64,000 nt of DNA, taken from the NCBI GenBank assembly GCA_037074765.1, contig JBAMDO010000137.1, positions 62,001 through 126,000 on the forward strand. Reading direction: 5' to 3'. Below are positions 1 to 12,609 of the stretch, one piece after another. Position 1 is the first letter of the stretch. Every line of letters starts with the position of its first letter. The notes under the pieces are model-generated. The model ran no database searches. It was not told where the DNA came from and worked only from the letters and a program-made list of their open reading frames with translations. A program made the position numbers and the translations under genes. The DNA is from Mansonella perstans (Eukaryota > Nematoda > Chromadorea > Rhabditida > Onchocercidae).

Positions 1-243
1 GCTGAAATAATTTATCAATTTTCTTTGATAGATAAATGCCGGTCAGATCTAAAAAAAAAAAAAAAACCCTGCAATTTTCCCTGAATCCTTGAATTACATT
101 TCATTATATTTCAATATTTATCTTTTAGTATTATAAAAATGTTCATTTTATATTAATAATTTTAAATGAAAGATAAAGTAATAAAATATCAATTAGTGAA
201 AAGTAACAAATTCATTACGGTGGCTCAATAATTTTAGTGAAAG

Positions 244-353
244 ATTCACTGAAATATGAAAGAAGCTATTTCGATTAATAAAATATAAACTAAATTACAT
301 TCACTGAAATATGAAAGAAACTATTTCGATTAATAAAATATAAACTAAATTAC
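244..353. repeat. 55-bp tandem duplication
   Basis: Two head-to-tail copies of a 55-bp unit (244-298 and 299-353) beginning attcactgaaatatgaaag differ at only one or two bases, so the duplication is recent. No coding content. Confidence 0.9.
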
Positions 354-643
354 TTTAATACGACACTCCAAGCATCATTCTAAACTTCTATTAATAGTAG
401 TTAAAGAGGGAAAGTGCCACTTATCCAATCAATTTAACTTCCTTTTTTTCAGTCGAATATTTGCTATACGAAGATTGTGTAATGTTCTTTTAAAATAGAT
501 TTAGTACAATTTGAAATTTATAGACTAATTGAAATCAATTTTTAGTAATTTTTTTTTCAAATTTTAAATAATTTTTAGTATATATTTTTCAAAAACATTC
601 AATTAAATTTTTTCATTTATTGATAAATTTCAAATGATCAAAA

Positions 644-705
644 CTAACAACTGATAACTGATAACTAATAGCTGATAACTGATAACTAATAACTGATAAC
701 TGATA
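644..705. repeat. Short ctgataa / ctaataa tandem array
   Basis: About eight copies of a 7-bp motif, mostly ctgataa with interspersed ctaataa and one ctaatag, lie head to tail. This is a simple microsatellite. Confidence 0.85.
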
Positions 706-1078
706 TGTATTTGCAATAAGTTTCAAATATTCTAAATGAAAAAACTCTCAAAGATAATCTTTTTTTTTTCGAATTGTCAATCAATCATATATTTGATTGA
801 AATCAATTATAAATTGGTAAAAAAAAAAATTTTTTTTTGATAGCATCGTAGTATCGTTGCAATTATTTTCGAAATTGCAAATCCTGAAAAGGAGGAACAA
901 ATTTCGTATGTTTGTGACAAAAAATCAATAATTTATATCTTTCAATGCAATAAAAATATTTTAAATATAATTATCAGAAAAATAAAATAGTAAAATAAAT
1001 GTTAAGAAAAACGTTGTAAATAATATTGATTGATGAATAATGATAACCAGAATTGCTATAAAAAAAAAGGTCGAGAAT

Positions 1079-1137
1079 AGGATGAGAGAGGGAGAGAGAG
1101 AAAGGGAAAGAGAAAGAGGGAGAGAGAGAGAGAAAGA
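1079..1137. repeat. Polypurine (GA-rich) tract
   Basis: About 58 bases are almost purely purine on the plus strand (gagagagggagagagagaaa and similar). It lies some 200 bp before a CT-rich minisatellite, so the two could pair as long inverted purine/pyrimidine arms. Confidence 0.85.
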
Positions 1138-1335
1138 TTGAATAGACCATTTTTAGGTAGTGGTAATGATGGCAATGGTAGATATATTTGACTATTCTTT
1201 TACTTAATCGATATTTATTTATTTAATGAATAACTAAAATTCAATTAAAATTATGAAAAAGGATAAGGCAAAATGAGATTATATTTTTGACCATCAAATA
1301 ACCAATAATAGCTTTTCACATTTTACTAATCATTA

Positions 1336-1636
1336 CTCTGCATTCTCTCTTCTGGTCATTTGGTCTGCATTCTTTCTTTCCTTTACTCACTTTCTCTCTC
1401 TCGTGGTCATTTGCTCTTGATTCTTTCCTTCACTCACTTTCTCTCTCTCCTGATCATTTGGTCTGCATTCTTTCTTTCTTTCACTCACTTTCTCTCTCTC
1501 GTGGTCATTTGCTCTTGATTCTTTCCTTCACTCACTTTCTCTCTCTCCTGATCATTTGGTCTGCATTCTTTCTTTCTTTCACTCACTTTCTCTTTCTCCT
1601 GGTCATTTGGTCTGCATTCTTCCTTTCTTTCACTCA

Positions 1637-1667
<31 letters not shown>
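1336..1667. repeat. CT-rich minisatellite with a 98-bp higher-order unit
   Basis: The phrase tcatttggtctgcattc recurs at 1,356, 1,453, 1,551 and 1,603, alternating with a variant tcatttgctcttgattc at 1,407 and 1,505. Subunits of about 46 and 52 bp therefore pair into a 98-bp higher-order repeat. The array ends in a pure CT run. Translated frames across it are repetitive Leu/Ser/Phe strings and are not genes. Confidence 0.9.
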
Positions 1668-2177
1668 AATGTGATGACAAATTTGTCACAGCATGTCATG
1701 TTAAGAAATGGCTTTTTACACAAATTGTCATTTCCTTTTATAAAAGGATGTCATTGAAGAGATGGTAAAAAAAAAAAAGTTGAAATGATAGAGTAGTAAA
1801 TTTTGTGAAATTTAGAAGAGAATTATAGAAGTTAGAGTTAAGAAATTTTTTTTTTGACACAATGATTTTTAAATTTTAAAAGTTATCAGCAATTAAATGA
1901 TCAATCGTTTCAATCGAAAGTTTTAAATTAAATTAAAATTATTTGTCATTTCATTTATTTTTCCTTTCAAAATTCTAATTAATTAGACAAATAAATTGTT
2001 ATATATGTACATAACATATATACATATATTTCTTGACCATTTCCAATTTTAAGGCCCTTTTCCTGCATCAATTTAATATGAACAACCAATTAAGAAGCCT
2101 TTTTTAATAGAATCTTATTAGCACAAGCATTCCTTATTATAATAAAATTAAAAAACAATGATAAAAACAAATTAGCA

Positions 2178-2183
2178 TTTATT
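2178..2183 (-). other. Candidate polyadenylation signal of the TRPC gene
   Basis: AATAAA on the minus strand, about 60 bases past the proposed TGA stop at 2,243-2,245. A second AATAAA at 2,231-2,236 lies too close to the stop to be the likelier one. Confidence 0.5.
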
Positions 2184-2242
2184 TCAAATTTAAACAATTA
2201 AAAACTTTGTTTTTTTCTTAAACGACAAAATTTATTGAGGAA

Positions 2243-5200
2243 TCATTCTCTGTGTGATATCGGCGGAGAATTCATAAATGAAAGAAACGGACGAGTCTGA
2301 AAGTTAAAAAATAGCTATCAGTTATTACACAAAAATTTCACTGTAATGCTTAAGAAAAAGAATATAGTCTATTATTTTTGTTTCCCGAATAAATCAATAA
2401 TTCATTTCTCAACGCACTACTTAGCTTTTAATGATTTAGCCAAATTTTGTTTGAAAAATATCAACATACGCGTTTTCCCTTTTCAATGAATCGATTAGCA
2501 TCATCTCTCATAATTGTTGGATAGTGATATTCTTCAGCAAATCGATAACGCTCGAACAATAATCTTAGTAACTTCTAAGAAAAAAAAAAAAAAAAACTTT
2601 CAATGATAAAATTTGATCAATATTTTCCGAAATTTTTTTCAATTTTAAATAGGTTACAAGTTAAATTTAATTTAAAAACAAATTCTATTTTTTACTAAAA
2701 TGCTCAGAGTAACATGTTAGAATTTTTGAAGTCTGATAAATCAATTAATTATTTTTCAAATCAAATTAGCTATTTAAATTCAATATATGTCCGTCTAATT
2801 ATCTCTTATTACTAACAATGGAAAATATTAGATAAAATAAATCATCTTTCTCAATGCATTTACATAAGCTTAAAAAATGAAATTACATAATGCTTAGCTA
2901 TGTCTAACACTTATCAGTTCGTAATCTTATGAGTAAACCTTATCATTCAAAACGTTCCATTCTGGTTATTTCCCATCAAAATGTATTTATCACCTTAAAC
3001 ATATGAGAAATGAAGATGCTTTGAAGTTAATGTTCAGCTTACCAAATACAGAAAATCCTGCTGAATAACATCGTCTGGAGATGGATCCCAAACCTTAATT
3101 GGAATCCATAGATCCTGAAAGGAAAATGATTATTTATCTATCAATATATCTACATTTATATATATATAGTTAACAGATTCGAACTAACTATTATTAGCTT
3201 ATATATCCAAACCTATTTCATTGTTAATAATTGATAAGTTTTGTTGATTGACAATAAGAAATGCATTTACATCATTTATTTCAGAAAATATCTCAACGAA
3301 GAAACTATTCTCATCACATTCGATAAAGGTTTGCAAAAATTTTGCATGCTATTTCTTACAATATGCTGCAAATAGTTTCAGTAAAAAAAAAGAAAAAAAA
3401 AAATTTAACTTATTAAATAATCAATGAATATCATGCATACGCTTACAGGACAAACAAATTTGAATTCATCCGAAAATGTTCGCTGCAATCCACAAATTGT
3501 GTTGTAAATAAGATTAAATGGTGGTGGAACAACGGTAAACCACTTGAAATATTCCGAATAAATTTGACAACGAGTAAATTTCCATTCCATATCTTCATTT
3601 TGCTGTAGTTTAAGAAATTTCACAATAGAAAAGTTTTAATAAGAATAGTTAATGACAAACTTAAGATAATCTTGTTTTAAGCATAATACATTGATCTTAT
3701 CTTGAGTACAATAATCAACATTTCTGTTATTTTAAAAAAAGTTCAAATTAAAAATCCTAGCTTAAACTTCTATATTATTATTAATTTAAATGCACATCTC
3801 ATTTGTAAGTGTTACCGGAACCGGAAATTTTTTTTATATGAGTGAAATTTTAAACATGAATAAATGATATTGTCAAGAATTCGTTGTTTAATGAAAAATA
3901 TTTGACTAACCAGAGCTGTATCAGCTGTACGAACCAATATGGAAATCATCAGATTAAGTAAAGTTATTACAACAGCAACATGGAATGCGGCAATTGTAAC
4001 TTCTCCGGCATAATTAGTTAAAAAATGTTCGATAGGCTCCTGATTAGGACCAGCATTACCAACAATTATCTTATAATCCCATGGAGCAAGATAGCCATAA
4101 AATGACCAATACAGATTACGAAATGTTATTCCTATGCTAGAAAATTTCAATTTTAATGACTTCAAAAAAAGAAAAAAGATGCTTTGTGAAAAAAACACAC
4201 GAAATAAACAGTTTAAAAAATAGCAAAATTTCAAAAAAAAAATACAATTTTTATGAAATTATGCTTGAATGATTGATTTTTACAATACAGAAAACGTCTA
4301 TGTAATTGCTAAATACCAGTGATCATTTCGATTCATTAATATTTCACTCGATTTAAACGTTTTCGAATTTAAATTTCAAGATATAATCGAATTTAAAATT
4401 AATTTTCAAAAATATTGTTTTTTAAAAACTATTTTCTTTTTCTGAGTACAGGTATTGTTTGTTTGTTTGTCGTACCCAGAATAGGTATTTTTTTGCTGGA
4501 CAATATTTCCGTCCTTATCCATTACACGATTTTCATTATAAGCTTGATACATTGTAGTGATACCCAATGAAAAGCATATCATTATGATAACAGCTACTGA
4601 CAGGAACCATACAACATCACGAATACATTTTGAGATTGATATCGAAAAAAGAAATTGAAATTAACAACAACCAAAAAAAGAAAAAATATAGGAGTCTTTT
4701 TTTTTTAAATGATTCATATCAAATAAATAATAATTTAAATGATTTGAATTATTACTAAAAGCTTGGATTCATAAATATATTTTTAGCTATGTATTTTAAC
4801 AGTATGAATGGAAACATGATTCAATGAACAAATTACTGTCCTTCTGATATTTCTAATTGTAATTAATATGAGATTTATCATTTTACAGTATTATTAAGCA
4901 TAAGTAGCACGGATAAAGAATATTTATGTAGCATAAGTTAAGAATATTTGATTGAGATTTTCAGAATAAAATAGGTTAAAAACATTGAATAAGTAGCATA
5001 GATCAAGAATATTGGAGGAGATAGAGATTTTAAATAGTATTAAATAGCAATTCAAATAGCATCATAAATCAAAATACAGAAATTTCAACTGATGTTACAT
5101 GGATCTTCATCCCTTATAAGTTTAGCAGAATAGAAGAATGCTTTTTATAGTTCAAATTTTTATGCCAAATAACAAGAAATAAATAAAGCTTAAAATAAGC

Positions 5201-8200
5201 AATCAACCTAATAGTTATACAAAACTCAAGAAATAACCTACAATTACTAGAGAAGGATTCCACTGTATTATTAATGCTTGAGCTAATTAATTAATTGGGT
5301 AGTTGCCTAAGCGCTGATCTGTTGTTATGAAGTTATTGATTCAGGATGAATTAGCTTCTTCATTGGTAGATTATTAATGACATTTGATAATTTAAGGAAC
5401 AAAAAGTAAGGTCTGCATTATAGCATCAAATAAGTTAACTTAGTTTCTAGATCTTTCATAATACTTACAATAGTTGAGCCAATATTACGATTTAGTTGAA
5501 TGAAATACAAAATTCGCCATACAGCCATGATAGAAGCTGAACCAAAGTAAATATCATAAATTATTGAAAAATCATAGTATACCTGAAATTATCACAACTC
5601 GAAAAAGAAAATTTATGCATTTGTTTTTTGAAAAATTTCTCATCTTTTTTCTACAATGTTTGGAAATACAAATTATCGATTGATTTGTTAAAATTTAAGT
5701 TCTATAAAAACGCAAAGAAAATCTTCAAGAATTTAATTTGCATTTTACTTGAATTTCAATGTATTACTGTGTAATACTGAAACGAACCCAGTGTCTTCGA
5801 TGTAACTGTTTTAATCCATCCTGCTGAATGGTAGCTGCGGTCATAACAAAACAAAAAAATGATCCCGAAAATAACCATATTAAAATAAGATCAAACCTAC
5901 AAATGTTTGCTAAATTTTATTGAACTTATCTAAAAAATTAATGAAATTTTAAATTTGAATTTGAATCTATTCCATTTCCTTTCTTCATCCTTTTAGTTAC
6001 ATTTTATAAATTCAAAAAAAAAAAAAGAAAAAAAAAGAAAGAAACAGAAAAAAATCTTACCATCTCCACCAAACTCGATAAAATCTCATTAAACCTTCAC
6101 TGGCAAATTCGATATAATGTACAACAGCCATACCATAAACATATAAATATACATAACTTTCTAAGACTAATCGTAAATCTGCAAAAAAACTCATTTCCAA
6201 TTTACTACTCAATTAACATCTTCAATTCAATATTTTAATACTATAAAATTTTCCTTACGAAAAAATTATTTTTTATTTTTTAACAAATCAAATTTTTCGT
6301 TCTTCTTTTTACTCTAAATTCCTTTTATATTACTTATTTAAAATTACTCGTTTAATTACATCAAAAAAAAAAAAAATTCCTGATTGTTCATTTCCTGTGT
6401 TACAAAAACAAACTTGTTGAAAATAGTAGTAAAAATTTGTTGAATTTTTAAACGAACTACTATTACTAAGCGATCGCTCAGATGATCGCTCTCCTGTTCT
6501 ACCAAAATAACGGATAAAAATTAATACGATGAGAAATAGAACATAACTTGCCAGTCTGCTCATATATCTAAAATTTTGTTTAAATTTTTTTTCCAAATCA
6601 TATTTCACGTAAAATTTTTCGATAAATATATAACACAATTTTGGAAACATTTTGAAATGATACTTTCAGTGATGAAAGTTCAGAGATCACAAATTCGATC
6701 AATAAATTCCAATGTTTTTAATTTAACTGTAAACAAGCAAGCGTACATTCTGTATTTCCCCTTGCTTGGTTTGGCTTTTATTTTAATTATTGCGCACATT
6801 TGAGAAATAAAAATTGAGAAATTTTCTTCTTAAGACAAAATGAGCGAGCAATAAAAAGTATTAATTTACCGCGCTAATGGATACTTAAAAGTTTTAATGT
6901 ATTTTCCACCGCTAACTGCATGAATTAATGCTAAAATTGGATAGCATAGAGAATGTCGAAATTTACGACTCAAATCTTGAAATTTAAATTTTCCATAATC
7001 TGTCCACATTCCTTGCCAATAATCGTCTATTGTTGCTTGAACAGCTAACGAAGACAGAAACTGTAATTTCCTTTTTTTTTTTTTTTTTTTGTAGGAACTT
7101 CAAAAAGAATTAGAATTATTGTTTTGGCATAGTTTTGAAATTGCAATAGTATTAATTTATTTGAACTCTTTCCCTCTCTAACTTTAATTACTAGACAAAA
7201 AATATCGATTCAACTATCACTCATCATCATCAATCACAATTTTAACTAATTAATATGCAAATTTGACAAAGTACACTTTTATATAGATATTAGCATAAGT
7301 AATTTAATAAATTAGCGGTTGTGATAAATTCAGTGATTGGGCAATTTTTAATGTAATTAGTTAGAGAGATGTATAATTGAGTCAAAATTAGTCTTCAAAT
7401 ATTTTTGCATGCATAAAGAAAAGTATTAAACGATTTAATTGAATAAAGGAACTTGAATTTTATACCGGTTTCATATTAGCATTAAGAGCTAATTGGATAC
7501 GTGGAAAACATAATTCACAGTCAGCCAAAGGTGATCCAACTTTACGCGACAACAAGACGTGGATTTCTTCTGTAGTCCAGCATTGCTCAGCTATTTTGAC
7601 CGCAAATGTCATTACATTTTGATGTAATTCTCTATATGCTACCTGTAACACTTATATAATCCTATCGAAATATACATTTTCGATTGATTTTTTTGGGTTA
7701 TTTCTTGAAAAAAAAATTTACCAAATAAAGATAATTAATTACCACAAAGTCAATAATAACGTGGAGATTCGAATTTTCAATGAAATCTATGACGATTAAT
7801 GAAACAAAAATTTGTAAGCTTAACATCGGAATTTCAAACAGTCGATATCCAGAACATGATTTATCATCGAGAACGAAGGGGATGATGATGGATTGTCGTA
7901 GATCATTTGCTTCAAAACTTACCTTATGTTCTTTTTCCATTTTTTCGCATACTTTCAAATCACTTGCAAGTTGAAATGCAGCAAGTAACGGATCGGTGCA
8001 TGCAAGCCACAGGAACGGTTCACTGCTAATTGCACGATATGTATCCAACAATATCACACTATTTGCCATACAATTAGCGCTGCGCAAACATTCTTCACAA
8101 ACACCTTAAAGTTTTATTTCTTTTTCTTAAAAAAATTACAAGTACTAGATTCCACGTAAAAATTTAGCGATGATAAGGCAACTTACATTCGTTCAATAAA

Positions 8201-9578
8201 TCTTCATACGATTAAAAATATCATGAATCTAATTATCCGATTTATTTTTATGCATTAATATTATTACAGTTGTTTAATTTAAACACTAATATTTATTTTA
8301 TTCATTACTTATGATAACAAATTATTAATTAGAAGAAAAACTAATTGATGAAATTTAAAAAAAAAGATCAGAAAAATCTTTTTACAAAGAAAAATTGTTT
8401 TTAAATAAAGAAAAAATTTTAAGTAATAAAAATTTACAATCAGGTCGATGTGGTAATTGCAAGTAATGCTTTCGAAGAAGTAAACATTGAACGATGGAAA
8501 AATTATTACATATGCAGGCAAGCATCAGTGGTGTTATGTGTGCTGGGAATGACTTCGATTTCCGACACCCTGGAAAAGACTCATTCAAAAATAGAGAAGA
8601 AAACAGGTATATTCCTCATGATCAACGTACTGAATCATTTTTATTGATTGTTATTAAAATAATATTTAAATTAGAAAAAATTTATTATCATTTTATTTAT
8701 CAAAATATTGCAAATTATATTGAGCACTTTTAATCAGTATTGTATCTTAGATAATGCTATATAAATATTCATGTGAAAAAAAGTATATTCCAATAAAATG
8801 CTGGATTAGTGTACCAACGCGTTCTTCACCGGGATATTCCATGAAAAGTGATAAAATGAATTCAACCAATGGCCGACTTCCGATACAAATTGCAGTCATT
8901 AATGCTTCCTTAGTTGGCTCAGCTGATGTTCGATCAACGAGTAATCCAATCAGCCGCTCTATCTGACCCTTAAATGGATATTTTCCATTGACATAAAGCA
9001 TTACTCTATTCTTATCATTGGACTTTTATCGCTTTTATCAGAAAAACTGTTCCATAATATTCTGTTAAAGTATTTTCTATTAATTCGAGATTAGCCTAAA
9101 TATCTTTACTCCACAAATCAACCAAATATTTTGTCAAAACTAAAAGGTAAATTCAATATTCCTATTGACATATTACAATTTTTTTTTGACAATGCAATTA
9201 GCAATTTCAACAATTTAAATTATTTTTAATTTTCAAGTTATTTTTTAAACTTCAAATCTAAATCGTTTTATCTTTTCCTCTATAAAAATTTAAAAAATTA
9301 ACTATCAATTCATAATTTTTTCGTTTTAGCAGAAATTTTTTTCGATTAAAATGAAAGCAAATCAAATTAAGTTATCGTTGTACAAAACGTACAGGGGTAA
9401 GATTATGCAAATCTTTAAGAATTTGCTTAATTACTCGGACATTTGCGCGAAGTACAGCGGTACGAAATTGATGAATTGTAGAATCCACTGAACTGCTTGG
9501 ATTCCATTCCAATCGTCCATCATAAGTAACATTGGAATCCGGCAAATTTGATAGCTCATTATTAGCTAATGATTTCAT
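2243..9578 (-). CDS. TRPC-family cation channel, 16 exons, about 761 aa
   Basis: Plasma-membrane non-selective cation channel of the canonical TRP family. Exons: 9578-9393, 9010-8815, 8569-8438, 8104-7923, 7642-7466, 7060-6870, 6567-6467, 6178-6061, 5896-5788, 5582-5469, 4642-4476, 4136-3911, 3602-3447, 3114-3043, 2574-2470, 2296-2243. Residues 30-170 are ankyrin-like (ITPLMLACICNNFSIVQCLL), followed by the TRPC Cys-rich linker (CEECLRS) and the FLWLACTDPLLAAFQLASDL block. Hydrophobic segments lie near 360-376, 393-412, 430-450, 470-490 and 512-531; the pore region near 560-575 is LYWSFYGYLAPW; S6 (TLLNLMISIL) is near 603-624; the TRP-domain motif EWKFTR is near 640. The start is the first ATG after an in-frame stop. 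The C-terminal tail is short. Exon 11 lacks an AG acceptor. C. elegans has three TRPCs (trp-1, trp-2, trp-3/spe-41); which one this matches cannot be decided by eye. Confidence 0.9.
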
Positions 9579-9635
9579 GTTTTGCAATTCATTTCATTCC
9601 AATAAATATTGTTATAAAAAGGAACAAAAATAGTA

Positions 9636-10091
9636 TCTAATTAGGAAATAAAAAGAAAAATATTTTTAAAAATTTCCAATTAAAATTAATTATTATGATT
9701 AACTTGATTTGAATAACAATCCATCGCTAGGGCATTAAACTTCGTGATTTTTCCTTCAAATTTTATACTTCCTCTGTAAAAGTGATCAAAATTTTCAACA
9801 TATATTTTACGATGCAATTAGAAAGAAGTCATAAATGTGCAACATTCTGATAAATTTGTTAGGAAGCGGAAAGATCTCGAAAAGCACAGACCGTTTATCA
9901 GAAATTCTGAAGATTTCTGTGGCATTTTCACATTATGATTTCTGTTTTATTGTGCAAATATTATTCAAATTTATAAATTAAATTTTGTATTAATTTTAAT
10001 TGACAACAGAACAATTCGTAATACTCAATTAAGGAATAAAATAAAAAGTATTTTTAAGAATTTCCAATTGAAACTAATTATTAAGATTAAC
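9636..10091. repeat. Diverged ~68-bp direct repeat (two copies)
   Basis: Copies at 9,636-9,704 and 10,024-10,091 share the order aattagga-aataaaa, tatttttaa, aatttccaatt, then taattatta-gattaac, with scattered substitutions. They lie about 390 bp apart upstream of the TRPC gene. Confidence 0.7.
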
Positions 10092-10412
10092 AATTCTTCA
10101 TCGACAATGATATTTTACATTTGGAATGCAATTAGATTATTTGCAAATAGTTTTTTTTTTTCGTCTAACCAAATAACTTTTATTTCAGTTTAAATTTTGA
10201 ATTTCTTCTTTTTTTCAATTCATCAATTTGCTTGTAAAACCATTTTGTAAATCTAAAATTTAAATAAAAAGCTTAAATGTAAAATAAATTTTTATAAAAC
10301 AAAAAATCATTGAAATTAATTAAGTTATTTAACACAAAATAAACAATCCACACAAAAGAGCCAATTTACTGAAAGGAAAATGCACACTTTTAAATATAAT
10401 GAACTGATGCAC

Positions 10413-10515
10413 AATTTCAGCGCTGTCGTTAATTTACTTTTTGACAAAAATTAATTTTGGCCTCGCCGTTAGTTTAATTTCAGCACTGCCGTTAATTTAC
10501 TTCTTAACAAAAGTT
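10413..10515. repeat. 40-bp direct repeat (two copies)
   Basis: Copies at 10,413-10,452 and 10,476-10,515 (aatttcagcgctgtcgttaa and aatttcagcactgccgttaa, each followed by tttactt and a caaaa run) are separated by 23 bp. They are slightly less AT-rich than the surroundings. Confidence 0.85.
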
Positions 10516-11440
10516 GAAAATCGTTGAAAATGCTTTTCAATCATACTTGAGAAAGAAACTGAAATTTCTTTCCTTTTCCCTTACCTAATCAAATGATACT
10601 TTTGTGCATATATTTTCAAAACGAATTATATTTAAAAAGTTGTAAATTAAAAGTGAAAATAACTTAGCAATTTCTATTTAAATATAAAGCACTGATTGAT
10701 TACCATTTTACTGTGCATTTTTAATTTTTGCCATTATAAAAAGACAAACTGAAAGTTCAAATCAAAACATAGCTATGCATATTTTTGACACATCTCTTTT
10801 TTTATTATTATTTTTTTGATTTGAATAATTCTACAATGAAAAAATTGGATAATATTAAGCTTATGCTTAGGCAGTTTTACAGCATGAGATCATCTTGATA
10901 AGTTTCAAAGAAGAAATTTTTCCATTATTATGTTGGAGAATTTGTTCGAATTCGGCCAGCTATTTCCAAATTATCCATTATATGTTCAACATTGAGGACA
11001 TCCATTTTTTATGTATCTGTAGTATTGAAGAAGTAATGAATTACAGTAGTAATTTACAGAATAGTTTACAATGTTTTTAATCAGCAGTCCACAATGTTTT
11101 GGATATACATATCCATTAATTAGTGATCTGTAGCATATCTATTAATTAATGAATGTATAGTACTGAGCATAGATATTTTCGTTAATCAACAATTCTTTGA
11201 TTACGTTAATTAGTTCAGCTAATGCTAGTTATTATGTCGACAGTTTAAGTTGAGGTAGTGCTGAACTTTTTGGCAATTTTCAGTTATTTCTCCTATAATT
11301 ACTTTCTACTATTTATTTATTTTTTGACAATACAATAATACGTTTAATAATTGCTGTGAAATTATTATTCTTATGAACTGTAACTGAATCTTAGTTAAAT
11401 TCTTAATTTCAACTTATTAATTAACAAATAAAATTTGAAA

Positions 11441-12609
11441 TTATTTGTACAAAACCATACTCATCTGACAAATAATGATCGTCGAACGTTTTCTTTGTAA
11501 AAGTCGATTGCGTGCTTTCACATAGTGAATACATCGTACAATTAGATAGATTGTATAAAATGCAAATATTGATATCAGTATCATAGCAATTATTGATAAT
11601 GTTAAACGTTCAGCAGCTGATAATTTATTCTAAAAAAAAAAAAAAAAAACGAAAATTTACTAATATTGTCAAAGAAGTAATAATTTGAAATTTGAAAGAA
11701 AAAAATTTTGGAATTAGAAATTCAAATGATGTTTAATAGCAAAAAGCTCAAAATCCATTATTATTTCAACTTCATTCCTGTTTTCTTCCAGAGGATTTTT
11801 GTTAAAATTGAAAAAATTTTTATGGAATTTCATCTTATTAATTTAGAATTTTAATTGTTTCTTTTTTAATCAAATTTTTAAAGATTTTTTTCTAGCAGCC
11901 AATTGATCTAATTTACTTTTACACCGTCAATGTTATCTGATGACCGAACGATTGCTGTAACACCAAATGTTTGCATGCAAATGACAACCATTGCACGAGC
12001 TACCAATGTTGGATACATTAATCTTGCCTGAAATTTAATCTAATTAGTGAAATTATAATTAAGTTTTCCCTTGTAAATGTATGAGAAAATGCATGTTAAA
12101 TTATGTAAATGAAAAATTAGAAAAGATGAAAGATTTGGATAAGTTGACAAAATGATGAAACAAATAAATAAATCAATAAACAACCTTATATTTGTTAATT
12201 CCAAATAATAAAAGTGTAGATGTCACGCCATATCCAACACTTAGCATTATCACCATAAATTGTAACAAATACTGAATAATTAAGACTTTGAATTCATTTT
12301 ATTTTAACTCTAAATTCTATTATAGTATAATGATAAATAATTATTTTTCAAGTTTTAAAAAAAATAAAAACTGAAAAATATCATTTAAGATCATCGGATA
12401 CAATATAAATTTCTTTTTTTGACCTTCCAACTTATGATACAAAAAGAAATAACCTGTTCATTAGGATCTGAGAAGGCAATGTAAGCAAGAGAATATAATA
12501 ATAGAAACACTGATAAGATGATTTCGAAACTGGCTAATATCATCAGACCATGAATTAAACGGCAGCACCAACAAATCCATTTCGATTGATCCGGATCAAA
12601 ATCTGTCAT
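11441..12609 (-). CDS. Four-helix nematode membrane protein, unknown function, 180 aa
   Basis: Not assigned to a named family. Four exons join in phase: 12609-12454, 12271-12185, 12027-11917 and 11629-11441, with stop TAA at 11,441-11,443. The short cytosolic N-terminus ends in a Cys motif (WICWCCRLIHG). Four hydrophobic stretches follow: residues about 17-43, 53-75, 85-108 and 125-150. The tail is basic (residues about 137-150). This plan of a WCC motif before TM1 and four helices matches small tetraspan proteins common in nematodes, some grouped only under DUF numbers, and loosely resembles LAPTM/tetraspanin layouts; I see no tetraspanin CCG loop. A strong acceptor (ttttttcag) lies two bases before the ATG, which fits a trans-splice site. 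The function is unknown. Confidence 0.82.

Larger units (their letters stand above)
1..2160. other. Gene-free flank with several repeats
   Basis: No exon-like frame with credible splice sites was found here. Open frames around 1,458-1,768 are simple translations of a CT-rich minisatellite and are not considered genes. The stretch holds a 55-bp tandem duplication, a short CTGATAA-like array, a polypurine tract and the minisatellite, each listed separately. It lies just downstream of the 3' end of the TRPC gene. Confidence 0.7.
9600..11440. other. Intergenic region, TRPC to four-helix gene
   Basis: No gene seen. It holds two diverged duplications (9,636/10,024 and 10,413/10,476). It should contain the TRPC promoter, but no core element can be named. 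Confidence 0.6.

Noticed and set aside
1458..1768. Open frames of 70-99 codons over the CT-rich minisatellite
   Set aside because: They are translations of simple repeats (Leu/Ser/Phe/His strings) with no splice or start context.
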